DNA from: Eremophila alpestris peregrina
Taxonomy: Eukaryota > Chordata > Aves > Passeriformes > Alaudidae
Direction of reading: 5' to 3'
Assembly: GCA_009792885.1 (NCBI GenBank)
Contig: WMCF01000025.1
Coordinates: 8,061,771-8,125,770 of the forward strand
DNA length: 64,000 nucleotides
Every line of letters begins with the position of its first letter. Within the stretch, counting starts at the first letter, position 1. A program made the translations under genes and the position numbers. This document shows positions 59,160 to 64,000 of the stretch, one piece after another. Under the pieces are notes generated by a model that did no database searches, had not been told where the DNA came from, and worked only from the letters and a program-made list of their open reading frames with translations.

Positions 59160-62100
59160 CTCTGTGGTGGTGTAAAAATGGCCATTGATTTGCAACTTCA
59201 TTTAGCACTTTGAAAAAACATGCGCCAGACACACCAAATAAGGGAGCTGTGGATGCTAATAATGCCAGGCTGTGCAGTGCTGAACCCCCACATGCATTAG
59301 GGAAGGCTGATACAATTCCTTGAAGGAAGAAAGACAGGTGAAGGTGTGAGCAGCAACGTTATCACATTTCTTGGAATCTGTTTGCTGAGCATTGTCTCGC
59401 AGTGCAGAGGAGGCTACAGCCATGCTGGATGCATTTCTTCACTGGCAGAGTGGTGGGACCATGGATCAATGCTGAATGCTTGGGCTGGGCTGCTCTGGCT
59501 GTCCTTTTCTCTACAGTGAACATCTTTGAAAGGAGCTTTGAATTCAAATGGCTTTTCCTGTCAGGTTTTCTCTCAGACCAATTCAGAGATGGTACTGAAT
59601 GGTCTCTATTAAATCCTGACCCTACCTACCTTCTGCCACCTTGGCATGATTCTCCTCTCCTCCACTGCCTGGAGGTCTTTGGTTCTGTAGAAGGTTCCCA
59701 GCTAGCTAGATCCTTTCTACCCTGTCTCCTCCTCTGTCTTGCTGGACTGAAAGGCTCCCAAGCACAACTGGTCCCAGAGCACAACTGCTCTGGAAGGCAC
59801 CACAGAGTGCAGTGCACAGCCTCCTGAAAGAAACCACTTGTGTCCCTGCAGAAGAAACAACTCAAAGCAACTGTGAGTACAGACATTAATTCAGTAATTC
59901 ACCTGAAATAATAGTGGCCATGTTCCCTCATGAACTGAAATTCAGAGCTTGTGACCCAATCATTCAAGTACCAGGAAGCTGGATGTCAAAATAGTCAACT
60001 TGTTATGCTATTCTGCACTCCCTTTTGCTCTTTCAGAAATGCTGCACACCAACAAAATGTTGCCTCTTCCATATTCTCAAATGATCAAGAAATTAATGTT
60101 TTTGTTATCCAGATTAATGACTTACAGATGCTGCATAAATTGTTAACTCCATCTACAGTAAGATTAGCATGGTAGAGTTGCTAGTAGCTCTTAGACACAC
60201 AGGAAAATGTCTCCTGACACACTCACGTCCTTACATGTACATGCCAACTAACTTACAGCTAATTTAGTTGAAAAACAAATCAAGAGAAGATTAAAAAAGG
60301 AGGGTCTTTAGTGATATCAAATTCCTGCCCACAAAATATTGCTTCCTTAAGTGCAGTTTGGAGCCAAATGTAAGAGTCTGTAAATGAAGCAGCTAATTAA
60401 CTGCTCTGGTGGAGGATAATGGGTGGAAGCAGAGTTTAAAGCAAAACCAGTATGCTCTCTACTGTAATAGACAAAAGCAATGTATTAAGAATGCATCAGT
60501 ATTTCTAAGTCCATGAGCAGAAGACATCTGAGACAGGAAATAATGGACAATCAAGCCAACAACTTTCAAAGAGCCTTCCAGATGTTCTCTCAAGATTCCT
60601 CACTCTGAATCAGTTTCTCACCTATTTTTTCTTCCCATTAGTGGCAGTCTGTTTGTTGCAAAGATAATGAAAGGAAGAACATCCTAGAAATCATGTAGTA
60701 GTTCTTACCCAAATCTCTGCTGACGAATTCTTGTGTGACTGACTTTTTAGAAGTGTCACGTTAACTTCTCTGCTTGGAGGCTTATATTGACTTAAAATAC
60801 CTCACAGATGAAATGTGCAACTTCACTTTGGTTTGTTCATTACACCCAGCAGTAGGGAGGCTAACAGCATGAAAAGGTTTCAACAGCAGCTCCGGTGCAG
60901 TGAATTAACAGAATGATTTGGTAGACTATAATATTCAGTAGTGATCACAGCACTGTCAATTTTCATCATCAGTGAGGAAACTACAGATGTAAACAACAGG
61001 AACAATACGGTGTAGGTGTTTCTCTCTTGGTCACAGAGCAACCTCCTTTTCTTAAGACATACTTCCAAGAAGTTGGACCACATTAACAATGAGTTAACTT
61101 TGTATAGAGCATCCTGAAGGGTTTCTCATATCAAACAGCACTGTATAAAAAATAACTGTATCTTCATTAATTAAAGCATCCAGTGAGGATGTATGCAACT
61201 GAACAGAAAAGGATCTGTGTTCTGCAAGTTCTTAATCAGGGCATTCCTAAATAGGAAGGAGTAGACAGGTCAAAGAGGATGAAAGGCAGAGTAAGAGGTA
61301 AAGCATTTTCCCCCCATAAAATTCCTAATTCTCACTGGAGAGAAGGGCTCAACCAAAATTAAATTTGTTAAATTAATCAAGTAAAATCAGTTGGAACACA
61401 AGACTTCACACAATTCTCACAAGAAGAGAATTTCAGATGAAGTTCCATCCCAGTTTGCCCAGGTGGTTTGTAGTGGCATGTCCATAACCCAACAACATCT
61501 GGTAACTTGAGACCATTCTTTTTCCATTTAGGGAAGCTATTTAACACAAAAAATTTAAATCAGATAAAGACTTCTTCTTTCTCTCAAATGCTTGTCTTCT
61601 CTAGTGATATATGTGTGTGGTTCTAATACACATTTCATTTAAATAGATGAACAGTAAAGAAAAATATTTCCCAAATCAATTCTACAGATGTCATTTAATG
61701 TCATTTGGGAGAGGAAATGCCAGAAGGTAGTATTTTTACTATGTATGAGATGAAATTCTGTTCAATAAAGCAGTTTTGGGTTAAAAATAATTTAATTGTC
61801 TCCCATTATGAAGAGCTTTCCAAGTTTTACAGTGCTACTACTTCAGTGGCTAAAGTTTTCTTGACTATATTTATTGTAAAAATGAGTAGGAATATACACC
61901 AGGAAGGACCATTTGATACACTTTCCTGAGAACATTTTCCTGCTGTTGCAGACAGCCAAACTACTTGATCTTTTTCATACACTGATAGAAACTCAATTTT
62001 TAACATCAAGTATGTGTTTTCTCCCGTATATCACTCAAAAAGCTGTTCCAGAGCTCGCTCAAGTAGAATTAAACCTCTAGATTCAAGCACACGTTTATTC

Positions 62101-62249
62101 ATTAACAGAGGACCATTTGTTCCTGTGACAAAAAACATCCTTTAACTTAAGTATTTTTTCCTCCCAGAGTTCATGCTTCTGATGATGTATCTATGGAGTG
62201 TAGTCATATCTCTTCTCACTCTTAAAAGTACTTTAAATTTTGCAAAACT

Positions 62250-62263
62250 AAAAAAAAAAAAAA
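62250..62263. repeat. A14 homopolymer
   Basis: Uninterrupted run of 14 A in unique sequence. No repeat body could be recognised upstream. Confidence 0.9.
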
Positions 62264-63926
62264 TAAGAGTATCGGCTCTTTAGAAGAATATGTTGAAGTT
62301 ATGCCAAGAAAATGTTTAAGACACTTGATACTTTAAAGCACAAAGTACTCAAATTGTGGAAAATACAGAACTGTATCTACTCTTATCATTTTCAAATATA
62401 AGATATGGCAAAATTATGTACATAGGAAGAAGTTAGTATGGACACTGTTCTGATGGTGAGGTGGGTAGGAAAATGTACTGGCTTTAGAGACAAATTTGGA
62501 TTATTCTGAAATCTGTCTTATAGAAAGAATAAATATTTGCAGAAATTATTATCTGAATGTCTGGTACTCATGCCTTGAAAAATTCACTGTAAAGAGACTC
62601 ACTGGATAAAACAGAGGGAAGCTCATTTCTCCAGATCTGATCATGTCTTTAAATTTTTATCCTTGTGCTTTGTGACATTACCTCTTAGTGGTACTAATGA
62701 AAAGTCACTGTAGAACTATTTTCAGGTGTAATTATCACTGATACCTAGTGGCTATATAAAACTGCACCTGCGACTGGCTAAATTGTATGGTCTACATTTA
62801 CAGACACAATATCTGCCAGAAAAAAAATGTCAGGTTATGCAAATTAGGCTCAGAAGTAAAATATTTCCAGTTGCTTTTGTGGACTTCAGTAGGCTTTGGA
62901 TCACACTTCAAACGTTTTTTCTTTTCTAGATAGGTCTTGTAATGATTCTGAGTGACAAGCTCCATTTTTATAAAGAGGAGAAGTAGCTTAATCTTCTAGC
63001 ATAATGTAAGATAATATTTATAATTTTATTGGAAACCAGTGTTGATTTAAATTTCACTTTTAGAGGTCATAGACAACAGGTGGAGGAGACCAGAAATTGT
63101 AGAATTTGCATTTTGATGGATAGATTGGATGCTGAAAGTGCTGACAGCCATGCCTTTCTTAAAGGCTGTTCTAATAGTGGCAAGGGGTCAGCAGTTACAC
63201 TTGCTGTGTTCCTGGAGTATTAAATATTCCTGGATGGCCACAGTTTGGCTTTTCAACAGCAGCTTAGGTACTTTTTAAGTAAATGAGCACTAGTCTTCAT
63301 CGCAAGAGAAAGGTTGAACATATTTTTAAATATTATTTGTATGAAATCACCCTTATGTATATTGTGTGTTGGCAGGCAAATTCCAAAAGGAATTTGTGTT
63401 GTTGGGCTGCATTTGATTAATATTTGTGACAAAACTCATAGTTTTGTTCAGAAGACACTATTGAAAATTCAATTCAGGATATACTATAGTTGAAATTATG
63501 TTTGTCATAGTTTGTATCCTGTAGTAGTAGGCTGGAACACAAGAAGTTAAAGTCTAAAGACTTGGTTGTTCAGAATCCCCAAAATGCATCAAATTGCATT
63601 TTTTTCTTTTCCTTTAACCAAACCATGAACAACTGGACAACAATTTATGAACAGCTCTGTTCATCAAAGTCTAATTACCTTGTTTCTGTTGGATTTGGTA
63701 ATGAAGTTATGTAAAGCACTGATTCCTGCAATTAATCAATTGCAGGAATTTTTCTCTCTGATTTAATACATCAGGAAGTTTGAGCCTTAGGAAAACAGGA
63801 AAACAAAGAGGTATGTTTGAAGTATTTTGAAGCCCTTTCCCACCCTTGTGCCCCTTCCAGTCATTGCCACTTCTCATTTTAATTTTTCCTAGATAGTGCC
63901 AATGGCTTACAGTGGTCAGACATATT

Positions 63927-64000
63927 TCATCGAATCACAGATGTTGCATGGCTGGAAGGTATCACTGGAAGCACCTCATTCAATTACTTACATCAGGGCC
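63927..64000 (-). repeat. Possible CR1-type 3' fragment, cut by the window edge
   Basis: CATCGAATCACAGATGTTGC ATGGCTGGAAGGTATCACTG resembles an antisense CR1 3' end (AATCACAGA...GGCTGGAA). It continues beyond the right edge, so the family cannot be settled here. Confidence 0.5.

Larger units (their letters stand above)
48571..63926. other. Intergenic sequence, no gene recognised
   Basis: About 15.4 kb of mostly unique AT-rich DNA. It contains open frames at 52305-52634 (+), 53296-53889 (+), 53538-53873 (-) and 59402-59827 (+) with no recognisable domains; an A/C-rich tract at 55222-55258; a T14A7 run at 54399-54419; an A14 run at 62250-62263; and a 23-base tandem duplication at 59114-59159. 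I see no coding exon or RNA gene. Confidence 0.65.

Noticed and set aside
1..64000. CRISPR arrays, operons, prophage or bacterial mobile systems
   Set aside because: The window is vertebrate nuclear DNA with spliced exons and LINEs; no regularly spaced repeats or compact gene clusters occur.

Overview
This is nuclear DNA from a bird, most likely a songbird (Passeriformes). It is AT-rich, carries many 5'-truncated CR1 LINE fragments, and holds two SINE copies with a tRNA-Ile-like head joined to a CR1-like tail, the layout of the songbird family TguSINE1. The only protein-coding gene I can support is MTRR, methionine synthase reductase, on the + strand.

Layout. Positions 1 to 2982 read as sequence upstream of the first coding exon, probably the 3' part of intron 1; no CpG-rich promoter is visible, so the non-coding first exon probably lies left of the window. 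Fourteen coding exons run from the ATG at 3004 to the TAA at 24173-24175. Every junction keeps the reading frame, and the spliced CDS is 2103 bases (700 residues plus stop). A 3'UTR with an AATAAA at 24529 follows. From about 24.6 kb to 64 kb there is no gene I can recognise. That region holds CR1 fragments (about 32.3, 36.8-38.0, 42.7-43.4, 44.8, 46.8-48.6 and 63.9 kb), simple repeats, small palindromes and unique AT-rich DNA. This fits the large intergenic interval known downstream of MTRR in other vertebrates.

Function. The predicted protein has the full diflavin reductase plan: an FMN/flavodoxin domain, a variable linker, an FAD/connecting domain and an NADPH domain ending in Asp-Val-Trp-Ser. 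It should re-activate oxidised cob(II)alamin methionine synthase (MTR) in the cytosol, using NADPH electrons and S-adenosylmethionine.

Most notable observations. (1) Positions 5103-5250 contain a 38-base palindrome identical to two head-to-head Tn5 mosaic ends (the Nextera mate-pair junction), flanked by an exact 55-base direct duplication; this is almost certainly a library or assembly artefact. (2) The 87-base intron 13 has a GC-AG boundary. (3) A CR1 on the - strand is nested inside an older CR1 on the + strand at 46.8-48.6 kb. I found no evidence for a new biological system here; the other findings are candidates of modest interest.
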